DNA of 64,000 bases. Source: Spisula solida (taxonomy: Eukaryota; Mollusca; Bivalvia; Venerida; Mactridae). Shown piece by piece: positions 63,800-64,000 of the stretch. Numbering within the stretch: the stretch's first letter is position 1; each line of letters opens with the position of its first letter. The DNA lies in NCBI GenBank assembly GCA_947247005.1, contig OX365955.1:36745822-36809821 (forward strand). Reading direction: 5' to 3'. The notes under the pieces are model-generated. The model saw only the letters and a list, made by a program, of their open reading frames with translations. It had not been told where the DNA came from and did not search any database. Both the position numbers and the translations under genes were made by a program.

Positions 63800-64000
63800 C
63801 TGTAATATAACAAACAACAATTATATTTAAAATAAATAAGATTTGACATCCCAGCAACAGTATTTCAGTCCTTGAAATATCCTTACAAACTAAGCATGCA
63901 CCAAGTTACACATGCTTCCTTATCAATTATAGTAGCTCTCTAATAATGCATGAAATCTCTGTAAAAAACAAGACTGGGTTCAATAAACGCTTATGCCCGG

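Noticed and set aside
61025..61435. Plus-strand 136-codon frame
   Set aside because: Covers an interspersed-repeat remnant in intron 2-3; low-complexity ends, no splice signals or family match.

Overview
This is a eukaryotic nuclear window. It is AT-rich, intron-rich and full of short inverted-repeat transposons, tRNA-derived SINE fragments and tandem arrays. The repeat styles, the very large introns and the protein divergence suggest a bivalve mollusc. That is an inference; nothing here fixes the species.

The window is dominated by one gene on the minus strand, a kinesin-4 family KIF21A/KIF21B orthologue. I could place 23 coding exons from 63799 down to a stop codon at 3777-3779. All junctions are phase-compatible and together give 1071 codons plus stop. 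In transcript order they encode an acidic/Lys-rich segment (63.8-62.5 kb), the long coiled-coil and regulatory stalk (60.7-54.1 kb), a Ser/Pro-rich linker (53.2-11.3 kb, with introns up to 18 kb) and a C-terminal WD40 propeller (10.9-3.8 kb). The ATP-hydrolysing motor domain and the promoter must lie beyond position 64000. A motor of ordinary size would bring the whole protein to the usual KIF21 length of about 1640 residues.

The largest intron (11431-29261) carries a second gene in the opposite orientation. Two plus-strand exons (19370-20443 and 25574-25780) join in phase 0 to a 423-residue basic, Ser-rich protein that I do not recognise, with a KKVTF motif of the PP1-docking type. A possible non-coding first exon lies near 13.64-13.69 kb.

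Region by region: 1-3776 is downstream of KIF21 and holds four unrelated minisatellites. 3.8-11.4 kb holds the WD40 exons, a half-duplicated exon, and a 35-copy, 52-bp satellite whose unit contains the 3' splice site of a WD40 exon. 11.5-29 kb is the intron with the nested gene, a 19-bp array inside terminal inverted repeats, foldbacks and a hammerhead-like motif. 29-31.8 kb has two linker exons. 31.8-53 kb is two very large introns around one small exon, with a TA-flanked pogo/Tigger-like element and 16-, 20- and 34-bp arrays. 53-64 kb is exon-dense.

The most unusual signal is that several tandem arrays or local duplications sit on, or within about 110 bp of, KIF21 exon edges and in some cases copy the splice site itself (8.2-10.0 kb, 63.5-63.65 kb, 5.9-6.1 kb, 57.1-57.5 kb, 11.5-12.0 kb).
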